A model generated the notes under the pieces. That model was not told where the DNA came from and ran no database searches. It worked only from the letters and a program-made list of their open reading frames with translations. A stretch of DNA of 64,000 nucleotides, from contig NC_046676.1 in NCBI RefSeq assembly GCF_003369915.1, positions 10,150,001 through 10,214,000 on the forward strand. The letters are read 5' to 3'. The position numbers and the translations under genes are program-made. Shown one piece after another: positions 12,071 to 21,400 of the stretch; the first letter of the stretch is position 1; every line of letters begins with the position of its first letter. The DNA is from Drosophila miranda. Its lineage: Eukaryota > Arthropoda > Insecta > Diptera > Drosophilidae.

Positions 12071-12249
12071 TGTAAACTTTTAATAGCACGGTTTTATTAT
12101 ATGTTCTTCTTTCTTGATCGGCGTATTCGAATGAATGTACATTGAGTATGTATGAATGTATCGAGTACATTGGTATTTCTTATAATACTATCGATGAGTA
12201 AATCTTAAACTAATATTCAAACCTTATAAACTAATATTCATATCTTACA
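12071..12249 (-). repeat. 3' LTR of insertion 1 (hairpin lost)
   Basis: This LTR is 179 bp, against 197-199 bp for the other three. It lacks the 15 bp perfect inverted repeat found in the others (arms atatcgatacttgtc and its complement around gag); a shorter, locally templated stretch (gtacattgagtatgtatgaatg) takes its place. The U3 start contains two near-identical copies of a roughly 20 bp ataagatatgaatattag-like unit. Confidence 0.85.
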
Positions 12250-12355
12250 TTCGGGCAACCTGACTACAGATCGCCCACGATCTACACACTAAGGCATACA
12301 GTTGGTTAAACATTTCTTATTCGGTATTGTCTTACTTAACATACTATTTCATCGA

Positions 12356-15286
12356 TTAACAACATGAGACCATGGTTTTATCCTTACACTCTACCCAGGG
12401 TTTAAGCCTTGCTGGTTCTAATATACTTCGGAATGGCATTTGCGTCAACTGACAGTCCTCAATGTCGACAACCTCATAACGATCATTATCCAATACTCTA
12501 TTGATCCTGTACGGTCCTCGATACTTTGGTGCGAACTTCTTATTGATCCCCGGTGTTGTGTCCACATGCCGGACTGCTACATAGTCACCAGGTTCATACT
12601 TTAATGGGGCTCTATGTTTATGGGCATACATCTTCTCATTTCTTTTCTGCGACAACCGTATGTTCTCACTTGCTATTTCTCTTATAGTTTCCAACTCTCT
12701 AAGTTCTGACGCTAACTTCTCCTCTAGGTATTCGGTTAATTCATCTACAACGGGTCCTTTCTGGGGTATTCCAAATAACAATGTGCTAGGTGTCTTTTTC
12801 GTACTGCTGTTAACGGAGTTATTAATGGCTTGCTCTACCTTGCTCATCAACCTATACCAATCGGCTTGCTCAAGGGGCTCTGACAGTTTTCCTAACATAG
12901 GAGTAAGAACACGATTCACCCGCTCCACTTGGCCATTCGCCTGCGGTGCACCTGTAGCTACCTTAATGTGCTCTATCCCTCTCTCCTGCAGAAAACTAGA
13001 GAACTCTAACGAGGTGAAACAGGTCCCACGATCTGATATTATCCTAGTAGGGCGACTATAGAAATCAAAATATTTACTTAAGGCATCCTTCGCTTCCCGC
13101 GTGCTGGTACTATTAACCGGGAACAATTTGACAAACTTAGTGAATGCATCTATTACCACAAGGAGGTGTTTTCGCTTAGATCTAATACTCGGCAACGGAC
13201 CCAAATGATCAACATGTAGGGTATGAAAAGGAACACACGACTTTGGGATACTATGGAGCGTTCTGTTATGGATTGTTTTAGGCATCGAGTGTAGTATACA
13301 CGGTAGACAGTTTCTGATGAACCTTGCCACTTTACTTCTCATTGACGGAAACCAGAAGGTCCTCAAAAGGTCACTCACGCACTTCTCTGCGGCCAGATGT
13401 CCTAGTTTTTCGTGTGACCGCCTTATCAACTGCTCTTCCATACACATTGGTACATAGAAACATAGTTTGTTTTCACAACTCCTCTTGTAAACAATACCAT
13501 CTATCATTTCAAAATCTACTTCAATTCCATCCTCTAGCATTTTTCGAATCCTAACTACTTCCTTGTCTCGCATCTGTTCTGTTTGCAATATCAAATCAAC
13601 ATCTTCTGGCGTTGCACCTACTACCCCAACTATCAATGATTTTAGTAATCTTTCCTCCTGAAACTCTAACTTGTCCCTCTCTACTGTATCCTCAACACAT
13701 TTTTTCTCTTTATCTGAATTCCTACTACTAATGTACTTTACTCCCCCCACCACATCGCTAACGCTTCCTCTACATTGGCTCAAATCTCTAATTTCAATCT
13801 TCCATCCATCCTCTTCCCTATATTCACTATTCTCTATGTTATCTCTACAATCACCACCAAGGTTCTCTCTATCATCAGACTTCCACCTATTTCCCAATCT
13901 ACTTCCTACTGCACTTGATTCTCCACACTCAATCGCAGGGTTCTGTACGGTACTACTACGCTCTCTATTGATATTTAATTCTCTACACTTAATCACAGGG
14001 TTCTCTACGGTACCTCTATGCTCACTACCAGTGTTGTCTCTACTTACACTATTCCTTGTATATTGCTTTCTACTCTCATCTTTTTCTAAATTAGACTTTT
14101 CTAAACCGTATTTGACTCTATAACCATCCTCTAACATATTCGTCACTTGATCTTGTCTGCTCAGCGCATCAACGTGCGCCATACTGGCCCCAGGTCTGTG
14201 CATAATGGAGTAATCATAGTTCTCTAACTCTAGGGACCACCGTGCTATCTTAGGACTAATTGACTTTCTGGTTAACGTCTGTACTAACGAATTACAATCC
14301 GTGAATATTTTGAAGGACCTATGCTCCAAATATGCTCTAAAACGCCTCAATGCATAAATTATAGCCAATGTCTCTAGTTCGAAACTATGATAACGTGATT
14401 CTCTTTCTGTTGTTTTGCCGGAATAATAGGACACAGGGTGCATCTTCCCATCATCTTGTCTTTGCATCAGTATTGCGCCATAACCGTATGAACTTGCGTC
14501 TGTATGTAATTCCGTTTCTCTATTTGGGCTAAAAATGGCTAATACCGGAGGATTTGCCAACGCATTCTTAAGAGTTTCAAACGTCTTCACCTGTTCTCTA
14601 TTCATGGGAAACGGACCACCTTCTTTTAACAACTGCACCAAGGGCTTAGCTGTCGTCGCAAATGACAACATGAAACGTCGAAAATACGAAAAGAATCCCA
14701 AGCATGAGTGCAGTGCTTTTACATTTTGAGGGACTGGGTATTTTTTCAAGGCCTCAATATGGGAATCACTAGGAACTATTCCGTTTTGATTAACTTTATA
14801 CCCCAGGAAATCGATGTTTCGATTGACAAACCTACACTTTTTTAGATTTATCTCTAAATTTTGCTCGCTAAACCGAATGCATAGTCTTTTTAATATATCC
14901 ATGTGTTCTTCAACTGTTTTAGTCGCTACTAATATATCATCCATGTACACTACAATGCTTTTGTTCCTAATAAAGTCTCTCAAGAGCTCCGAAATAAATC
15001 TCTGAAAAATAGCGGATCCATTTTTTAACCCAAAGGGCATTCTCAAGTACTCATACTGTCCTTGCGGTGTCACAAACGATGTATACGGAACTGATTTTTC
15101 TTCTACGCCTATTTGATGATACCCACTTTTCAAATCTATAATGGAAAAACAGCACTTGTTTTCTAAAAACTCAAGACAGTCCTCAATAAGGGGCAATGGG
15201 AAATTATCTTTAACAATTCGTTTGTTCAGACCACGGTAATCGACACACATTCGAAGTTCTCCTGATTTTTTTTTTACTAGGACCAA
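12356..15286 (-). CDS. LTR element pol, 3' part: RT, RNase H, integrase (insertion 1)
   Basis: The frame of 976 codons holds the reverse transcriptase with the catalytic YMDD box (about 14935-14950), RNase H (HTDASSYGYGAIL and FTDCNSL), and integrase with an HHCC zinc module, catalytic aspartates in HVDHLGPL and SDRGTCF, and a glutamate in GQVERVNR. A GPY/F module (KYRGPYRI) lies near the end. It starts in a different frame from the upstream protease-containing part and has no ATG of its own at the junction; the true product would need that junction to be bridged. The Ser-rich 150-codon frame on the opposite strand is a shadow. Confidence 0.9.
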   Translation of the reverse strand: MVLVKKKSGELRMCVDYRGLNKRIVKDNFPLPLIEDCLEFLENKCCFSIIDLKSGYHQIGVEEKSVPYTSFVTPQGQYEYLRMPFGLKNGSAIFQRFISELLRDFIRNKSIVVYMDDILVATKTVEEHMDILKRLCIRFSEQNLEINLKKCRFVNRNIDFLGYKVNQNGIVPSDSHIEALKKYPVPQNVKALHSCLGFFSYFRRFMLSFATTAKPLVQLLKEGGPFPMNREQVKTFETLKNALANPPVLAIFSPNRETELHTDASSYGYGAILMQRQDDGKMHPVSYYSGKTTERESRYHSFELETLAIIYALRRFRAYLEHRSFKIFTDCNSLVQTLTRKSISPKIARWSLELENYDYSIMHRPGASMAHVDALSRQDQVTNMLEDGYRVKYGLEKSNLEKDESRKQYTRNSVSRDNTGSEHRGTVENPVIKCRELNINRERSSTVQNPAIECGESSAVGSRLGNRWKSDDRENLGGDCRDNIENSEYREEDGWKIEIRDLSQCRGSVSDVVGGVKYISSRNSDKEKKCVEDTVERDKLEFQEERLLKSLIVGVVGATPEDVDLILQTEQMRDKEVVRIRKMLEDGIEVDFEMIDGIVYKRSCENKLCFYVPMCMEEQLIRRSHEKLGHLAAEKCVSDLLRTFWFPSMRSKVARFIRNCLPCILHSMPKTIHNRTLHSIPKSCVPFHTLHVDHLGPLPSIRSKRKHLLVVIDAFTKFVKLFPVNSTSTREAKDALSKYFDFYSRPTRIISDRGTCFTSLEFSSFLQERGIEHIKVATGAPQANGQVERVNRVLTPMLGKLSEPLEQADWYRLMSKVEQAINNSVNSSTKKTPSTLLFGIPQKGPVVDELTEYLEEKLASELRELETIREIASENIRLSQKRNEKMYAHKHRAPLKYEPGDYVAVRHVDTTPGINKKFAPKYRGPYRINRVLDNDRYEVVDIEDCQLTQMPFRSILEPARLKPWVECKDKTMVSCC

Positions 15287-16134
15287 GCATATGGAGACTC
15301 ACTATGACGGATTACTTTCTTTTCTAACAGATCATCTACTATTTCAGCTACTTTCTCTCCCTCATGGTAGGATAAACGACGCGGAGTACAATGAAATGGT
15401 GTTGTTTCTGTTACACGAATCTGCATCTGATACTTTGGTGGTGCTTTAAAGTCAAATTCTTTGTGTAAATAGTATGTCTTAATAACTTCCCTACACTTTT
15501 CTGCAAGAGTGAGGCCAAATTCGAAACCTACGTTAATATGTTCCTCTTCATCAATCTCTACCGACGCACAAAAGTTACTGAATTCGTCGCCTTGATTCAT
15601 ATTCTCGATGGCCATTTTGTCATTCCTTGAGTTTTCTTGTGTCTGATTTTTAAATGGATTAGAACGTTTGATTAGCTCGCTTCTTTCTGATTGATTACCA
15701 TCTAACTTATCATATAGTCTTATGTTAATATTATTTTTACGTTCGGTGAATAAAGACGCGCAGGTTAAACTAATAGCTTTTTGCTTTAACGAACTTAATG
15801 ATGTGTGTTGCTTCGCATTGATATTTTTCTTATGAACTAATTTTACTTCAATAACTTTAAGGGCATCGCGTCCCAACAATACCGGCAAAGGCAGCATGTT
15901 ATCATCTACGATGTTTAATAAATCGATATATTTCTTTGTGCAAAATTCAATATGGCACTTAAATTTTCCCCATATGGGAATTGGTTGTCCTCCTAGTCCA
16001 TAGTATTTCCTAACTTCATTATAGGATTCAACTATAGCCGACTTCGGTATCAAAGACTTATGAATAAAACTTACAGGGCTACCTGTATCAAATAGACTAA
16101 AAATACTGACGCCTCTTTGTTCACCAAACGGAAG
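15277..16134 (-). CDS. LTR element pol, 5' part: protease and RT N-terminus (insertion 1)
   Basis: This reading frame directly continues the gag frame after a single TGA at 16135-16137. It contains a retropepsin active site DTGSP at 16075-16089 and the start of the RT fingers (FHCTPRRLSYHEGEKV), then ends at a TAG (15277-15279) in the region where family members normally run on into the RT core. The next frame overlaps by 10 bases. The same break is present in insertion 2, so it predates the duplication. Confidence 0.85.
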   Translation of the reverse strand, partial: LPFGEQRGVSIFSLFDTGSPVSFIHKSLIPKSAIVESYNEVRKYYGLGGQPIPIWGKFKCHIEFCTKKYIDLLNIVDDNMLPLPVLLGRDALKVIEVKLVHKKNINAKQHTSLSSLKQKAISLTCASLFTERKNNINIRLYDKLDGNQSERSELIKRSNPFKNQTQENSRNDKMAIENMNQGDEFSNFCASVEIDEEEHINVGFEFGLTLAEKCREVIKTYYLHKEFDFKAPPKYQMQIRVTETTPFHCTPRRLSYHEGEKVAEIVDDLLEKKVIRHSESPYAWS

Positions 16135-17295
16135 TCATAAAGTGATTAACTGGACAGCCGCTAAATCGTCGTTGTTTTTTTCTCCTGGTCGCTCCTCATC
16201 TTGAACTGCAGCTACCCTAGTGGCCATCTTTCGTTTCGGGCACTGCGAATATAGGTGGCTGGTACTCCAACAGTTAAAATATGCCCCATCCGGTCTCTTT
16301 GGCTGACTGCATTCCTTCATAACGTGCCCAAATTGCCGACAGTTGTAGCAACGCATTGCGCCACCACCTTGCTGCTGCCCAACTGCCATACTCACATTTA
16401 GTTTTCCCTTTGTCATACCTTCGCTACGAATTGCTACGACGCCAGGAGCTCTTCTGACCTTATCATAGGTGACCATCTTGTCACGCAACTCGTTGAGTGT
16501 GCTGCAATATAGCATGGATGCTGCCATGCCCGTCTTGTCCTGCAGTCCCTCTACAATGAATTTGACCACATCGCTCGTGGCCATGTCTGCTTGCGACGCT
16601 ATGCTGCACATTGCGACGAAATATTGCAATGCGCTTTCATTATTTGCAATTTTCCGTGCCTCCAGTCGCTTTCCAATGTCCCACGCTGTCACTTTCTGCT
16701 CAAAGACGTTGAGCAATTCTGCTCGCATCAATTGCCAAGTCAAAGGCGCCACATGGTCGATGTACGCCTTCGCCGATCCGCCTAGCAGCCGCTTCGCTAA
16801 TATCCAGCATTTGGACTCGGATACACCATGGAAATTCATAATGTCCTCAAAGTTACTTATACAACTGGTTACAGCCTGGTCGTCATCTCCAGAAAATGGA
16901 CGCATCAACGCCTCAATGTGTGTCAAGTCGATGCAATCTCTCGGCGTTTCCAACTCCATAGCCTCTTTCTCCGTTTTCAATATGCTTAATTTTAGATCAG
17001 CTAAGCGCTTGCGAGAAACGTACAATTGTTCCAACTGCTGCAAACGGCGCGATTCTTCTTCGTATTCATCTGATCGCATGGTCAATTTCGAACAAGCGTT
17101 GTCTTGTCGCGGCATGAATGCTTCTCGAGCCTTCTGCACATTTTCACCATATTCTTCTGGCGCCGCTTTTACTGCGTGTTGTGCACTACGGTTGTCTCTA
17201 TCTATCTCGCGCTCAACCGGGACTGCAAAAATGTCTGCCTGCATAGTCTCGTCTGCGCTTGGCGCCGTATTTCCTAGCTCATGCGTGTCTTCCAT
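16135..17295 (-). CDS. LTR element gag (insertion 1)
   Basis: Gag binds and packages the element RNA. The frame from the first ATG is 386 codons. It has a retrotransposon gag core (LTWQLMRAELLNVFEQ region) and a CCHC zinc knuckle CYNCRQFGHVMKEC near the C-terminus. A second knuckle-like motif has tyrosine in place of its first cysteine (YFNCWSTSHLYSQC), so it is probably degenerate. The stop is TGA followed by C, a leaky context, and pol follows in the same frame. Confidence 0.88.
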   Translation of the reverse strand: MEDTHELGNTAPSADETMQADIFAVPVEREIDRDNRSAQHAVKAAPEEYGENVQKAREAFMPRQDNACSKLTMRSDEYEEESRRLQQLEQLYVSRKRLADLKLSILKTEKEAMELETPRDCIDLTHIEALMRPFSGDDDQAVTSCISNFEDIMNFHGVSESKCWILAKRLLGGSAKAYIDHVAPLTWQLMRAELLNVFEQKVTAWDIGKRLEARKIANNESALQYFVAMCSIASQADMATSDVVKFIVEGLQDKTGMAASMLYCSTLNELRDKMVTYDKVRRAPGVVAIRSEGMTKGKLNVSMAVGQQQGGGAMRCYNCRQFGHVMKECSQPKRPDGAYFNCWSTSHLYSQCPKRKMATRVAAVQDEERPGEKNNDDLAAVQLITL

Positions 17296-17468
17296 GATTT
17301 TTTTCACTGCTGTACGTAATTGGTGTATGTTGGCATCTTGATCAAAATATACGTTATGTCGCTACGCAATATGTCGCTAAGTTCACTTTTGGTTTTCGCT
17401 CTTATGTCTGCATTGTTCATCGCAGAGTTTTTTTTTTTTTTTTTTTTGGGCAAACCCCACACCTGATA

Positions 17469-17665
17469 TGTAAACTTTTAATAGCACGGTTTTATTATAT
17501 GTTCTTCTTTCTTGATCGGCGTATTCGAATGAATGTGTTGGCATATCGATACTTGTCGAGGACAAGTATCGATATATCGAGTACATTGGTATTTCTTATA
17601 ATACTATCGATGAGTAAATCTTAAACTAATATTCATATCTTATAAACTAATATTCATATCTTACA
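17469..17665 (-). repeat. 5' LTR of insertion 1
   Basis: The LTR is 197 bp, TG..CA, with the 15 bp perfect hairpin (about 17540-17574). It lies about 0.5 kb upstream of the Dcr-2 copy 2 promoter motifs and points away from the gene, so the LTR promoter and the Dcr-2 promoter are divergent. Confidence 0.9.
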
Positions 17666-18482
17666 CATCAACGGCTTAAAACTATGTGAGCCGAACTAAG
17701 GGTTTTAGTTAGCCAGAATTATTCAACGGAATCTCTAAATTGAGCAATATGAACGACTAGCCTCTTTCGTTTTTTTGTTTTGACTTATTTCGCTAAAACC
17801 GTTTTTTGGTTGACCTATTTCACTAAAACCTTCTTTTAGACAAGATCCAATAAAAGCAAGTGTTTTAAATAAACTAGTCAATTCGCAAATAGATTCACTA
17901 ATCGGATAAAATTATGTGGGCATGGCTAAATGTTCTATATAGCTAGTAATATTCCACGGAATATCATAAACGAGGAATATGTAAAATAGAACTTGAATTC
18001 TCCAGTATATTTACGGTATATTTTTCAAATGAGATGGTATATTTTGGTATATTTCTGAGGGTCGGACGGTGTATTTTAGCGATAAGCCCGCGGACAATAC
18101 TGAGGGACAGAACTTTATTCTCTTTTTTTTTTTTTTGCAATTTATGTATTCAACTCTTGCTATTTATTATCTTAACTGATCAAATACTTGTTCAATACAA
18201 TATATCGGTGGAACAAAGTTCAATTAAAACAAAGGTGAGGCGAGACATTTGCCGGTCAACCTGCGCGTCCATCGCGGTGTTTTCCGCACACAGAGAACGG
18301 TGACTGGAAAAAAAATGTAAATCCCCGTACTTCCAGCTAGTAGCTAGTCACATCCTGAGAAACCTGCTGTGTCATTATAGCCACGTCAGCAATCATCTTA
18401 GTTGTCGAGCTTGTGCCTGCATTCACTGAATTTTATTTTATTTCATCACTTTCAGCTAGCACCCGGAGCAAATAGGATCATC
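17666..18482 (+). other. Dcr-2 copy 2 upstream region
   Basis: The interrupted upstream block resumes after the target duplication. It includes the second repeat unit and the promoter motif cluster, and reaches the 5'UTR acceptor (tttcag) 28 bp before the ATG. It is closer to the copy 3 region than to copy 1: both share the extra GGTATATTTT unit, 'gacaagatcc' and 'tagctagtcac'. Confidence 0.75.
18001..18075 (+). promoter_or_regulatory. Motif-6 cluster, Dcr-2 copy 2 (variant)
   Basis: Compared with copy 1, this cluster gains an extra unit that is an exact motif-6 match (18043-18054). The exact first site of copy 1 drops to one mismatch, and the last site is mutated from GGTATATT to GGTGTATT. 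Copy 3 has the same arrangement (exact site 35769-35780). Confidence 0.5.
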
Positions 18483-21400
18483 ATGGCAGACAACGTGCAT
18501 AATGGGGAATCCGAAATAAAGGTATAAATAAGATAAATTCCAGTGCATATACATAAGTTTGTACTTTTTGCTGAATTGTAAAAATGCATTCGCATTTGTT
18601 GCAGCCTCGCAGCTATCAGCTGCGTCTCGTGGATCATATTACGAAGAACAATGGGATAATCTACTTGCCGACCGGATCTGGCAAGACATACGTGGCCATC
18701 CTGGCCCTGAAGCGATTCTCCAAAGACATGGACAAGTAAGTCGCTTGCATTTTTTTTTCATACTGGAATTTTGCAAACACACTCATACATAAGCAAAAAA
18801 GCAAAGCATACATACATATTTTGCTGTTGAACTGAATTCTCGGATTTGTTTACACTCCTACAGATCAATCGAGGAGGGCGGAAAACGAGCTATATTTATG
18901 TGCAATACAGTCGAGCTAGCCCGCCAGCAGGCAATGGCCGTGAGGAAATTCTCAAATCTCAAAGTGGGGTTCTTTGTGGGGGAGCAGGGCGTCGACGACT
19001 GGTCGAAGATAAAATGGAGCCACGAAATAAGCGATAGCCAAGTTAGTGTCGAGCTCATGACGCCTCATCAAACCAATATGCATTTCTGATATTCGTTTAT
19101 ATAGAACGGATGCACTAGTATTTGTGCTTCCAAGTGCTTTACAAATTTGGCCCTGGCTTTTTTTTCTAATTGAATTTTCTTATATCTTGCAACGACAATA
19201 GGTTCTGGTGGGCACAGCCCAAGTCATGTTGAATATGGTCACCCAGAAGTACTTGGAGCTGAGCTCTGTGAGCATCGTGATTATAGACGAGTGCCACCAT
19301 GGCACTGGCCACCATCCCTACCATGAGTTCATGCATCTGTTTTTACTCGCTGACCGGAACACGCCACTGCCGCGCGTTGTGGGACTGACGGGTGTACTCA
19401 TTAAAGGCAACGAATTTAAGCTGGTCGCTCAAAAGCTCAGAGAGCTGGAGACGACATACAGAAGCAATATTATCACCGTGTCCGACACGGAAGAATTGAA
19501 AAACGTGATGCTGTGAGACCTTTTAAGCCCTTTCCATAGAAGAAATCACGCTATAGCAGTTCTATTTATTTTTTGCAGCTACTCTACCAAACCAAGGGAG
19601 TATTTAGTGACTTATCCAAACCAAGTGGGGAGCCTTCAGATCGGGCACGCCATACAACGATGCATAGAGCACTTCTACGTAATCCTAGACGATTTGGAGA
19701 TTGGCAAACAGCCTACGCGCTATTCCAAGGGACTGTCGACCTTCCGCGATCCGCACAAGAAGGGATATATAAAGACTCTGCTCAACGACTTCCAGTACCA
19801 GCTGGAGCACTACGGCGTATATGCGGCATCCATGGCCATAGTATCGGTGATTCTAGAGATTGAAATCAAGCTGCATCAGTCGGAAACCCTTGCCCTGACC
19901 CACATATATAAGTTGGCCATCTGTCTGTGTAACCGGATCAATCACATGCTAAAGAAAAAGCTTCGCGATTTGGTCGACGATGATACGGAACGCGATGACG
20001 CAGTCCACACGGAGGAAACCATCATAAACTTTTCGACTCCCAAGGTGCAGAGATTTTTGCAATACGTGCAGAAAACGTTCTCGGGCAAGGATGCCAAGGA
20101 TATTTGCTGCTTGGTCTTCGTTGAGCGCCGGTATACGAGCAAATGCATATACCAAGTGTTGAAGAAGTTCATTGCGGTTATTCCGGCGCTGCGCGATGTT
20201 CTCGTGCCGCAGTTTATGGTGGGCCGCAACTCAGTTTCAGCGGATTGTGAGAGCGTCCTGGAGCGCAAGTGGCAAAAGTCGGTACGTTATGCCTCGGGCC
20301 TCAGCACAGAACAGTATATTAACAGTATATTATTCTCCCCTGTCGCAATCCCCATCAAAGGCCATTCACCAATTTAGGGATGGCGAAGCCAACCTGATGG
20401 TCTGTTCGAGCGTTCTGGAGGAAGGCATCGATATAAAGGCCTGCAATTACGTGTTGATCCTGGATCCTATAAAGACATTCAACATGTACGTGCAGACGAA
20501 GGGGCGGGCTCGATCCAAGGAGGCCCACTTTGTGCTTTTTTCCTCAGATTTGGACCGCATGAAAATCAACCAACAAATCAATCAATATCGCCAAGCCCAT
20601 ACCGACATCGGAGAGTATTTAAAGGATCGCGTCCTGGATCGGGCCGAACCTTTGATGCAAGAGATAGCCGATCACTTCCACGAATTGATCCCACCATTTA
20701 TAAACGAAAAAGGTGCCGTGCTGCTGCCTAGCAGTGCCCTGATGCTGCTCCACCGCTACTGCCAGAGCCTGCCCTCGGATGCATTCGGCTTTGTGGAGCC
20801 CTGGATCACACTAATCAGTTGGGACCAGAAGCAGAAACTCTTTGGCACACAGGCCGCAAACAAAGAAGTCGTCTCTATCGAACTTCCACTCAGCTCGTCC
20901 GTGCGGGATAAAATTTATGTAAGCCCAAAATGGACTACCCAGCGTCGACAGTCAGTAATCATGTTCGAATCATTCCAGAGCGATCCCATGCCTTCCGTTA
21001 AGGCGGCAAAAATATCGGCAGCCTTTAAGACCTGCATTAAACTGTACTCCACGGGGGAGCTCAACGAGCGTTTCCTACCCGTCACGCTTAAGGACCGGGT
21101 GACGGCGATAGCCGACTTTCACTTTGACCACTGGAAGAAATACAGCGACGATGGTGAGTCTTATTCAATCAAATACCCACTAATTCTGTTTAATCATTCT
21201 CCTCCTTGGGTGCTTTTAGTTATCGATACGGTAAACAAGCAGAAACTCAAGCCGGAGACACAAACTACCTTCAAGACCTCTTGTCCGACGGAGTTCTTCG
21301 ATTGCCGGCCACGGGTGGGTGAAGTCTGTTATGCCTATGAGATCATTTTGGAGCCGCAGTTCGAGCGCAACGACTACACAGAGCACATCCACGACAACAT

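Larger units (their letters stand above)
12071..17665 (-). mobile_element. Ty3/gypsy-class LTR retrotransposon, insertion 1
   Basis: The element runs right to left: 5' LTR at 17469-17665, 3' LTR at 12071-12249. LTRs begin TG and end CA, and the 4 bp target duplication is CATC (12067-12070 and 17666-17669). The order gag, protease, reverse transcriptase, RNase H, integrase, with no env, places it in Ty3/gypsy. A mdg3/blastopia-like affiliation is possible but not shown. The sequence inside the 5' LTR does not start with TGG, so the primer tRNA is unclear, and no clear polypurine tract precedes the 3' LTR. pol is broken by a frame change near 15280. The same insertion, at the same site, is present in the next unit (29776-35391), so it was duplicated with Dcr-2. 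Confidence 0.93.

Noticed and set aside
13671-14123. 150-codon Ser/Leu/Phe-rich frame opposite pol
   Set aside because: Antisense of the pol linker; no independent signal.
16469-17341. 290-codon frame opposite gag (also 34194-35066)
   Set aside because: Complement of a genuine gag with CCHC knuckle; low-complexity Ser/Cys composition typical of antisense shadows.
17428-17447. Long T-run inside the 5' LTR as a polypurine tract
   Set aside because: On the element strand it is a poly-A run just downstream of the 5' LTR, not next to the 3' LTR, and so cannot serve as the plus-strand primer.
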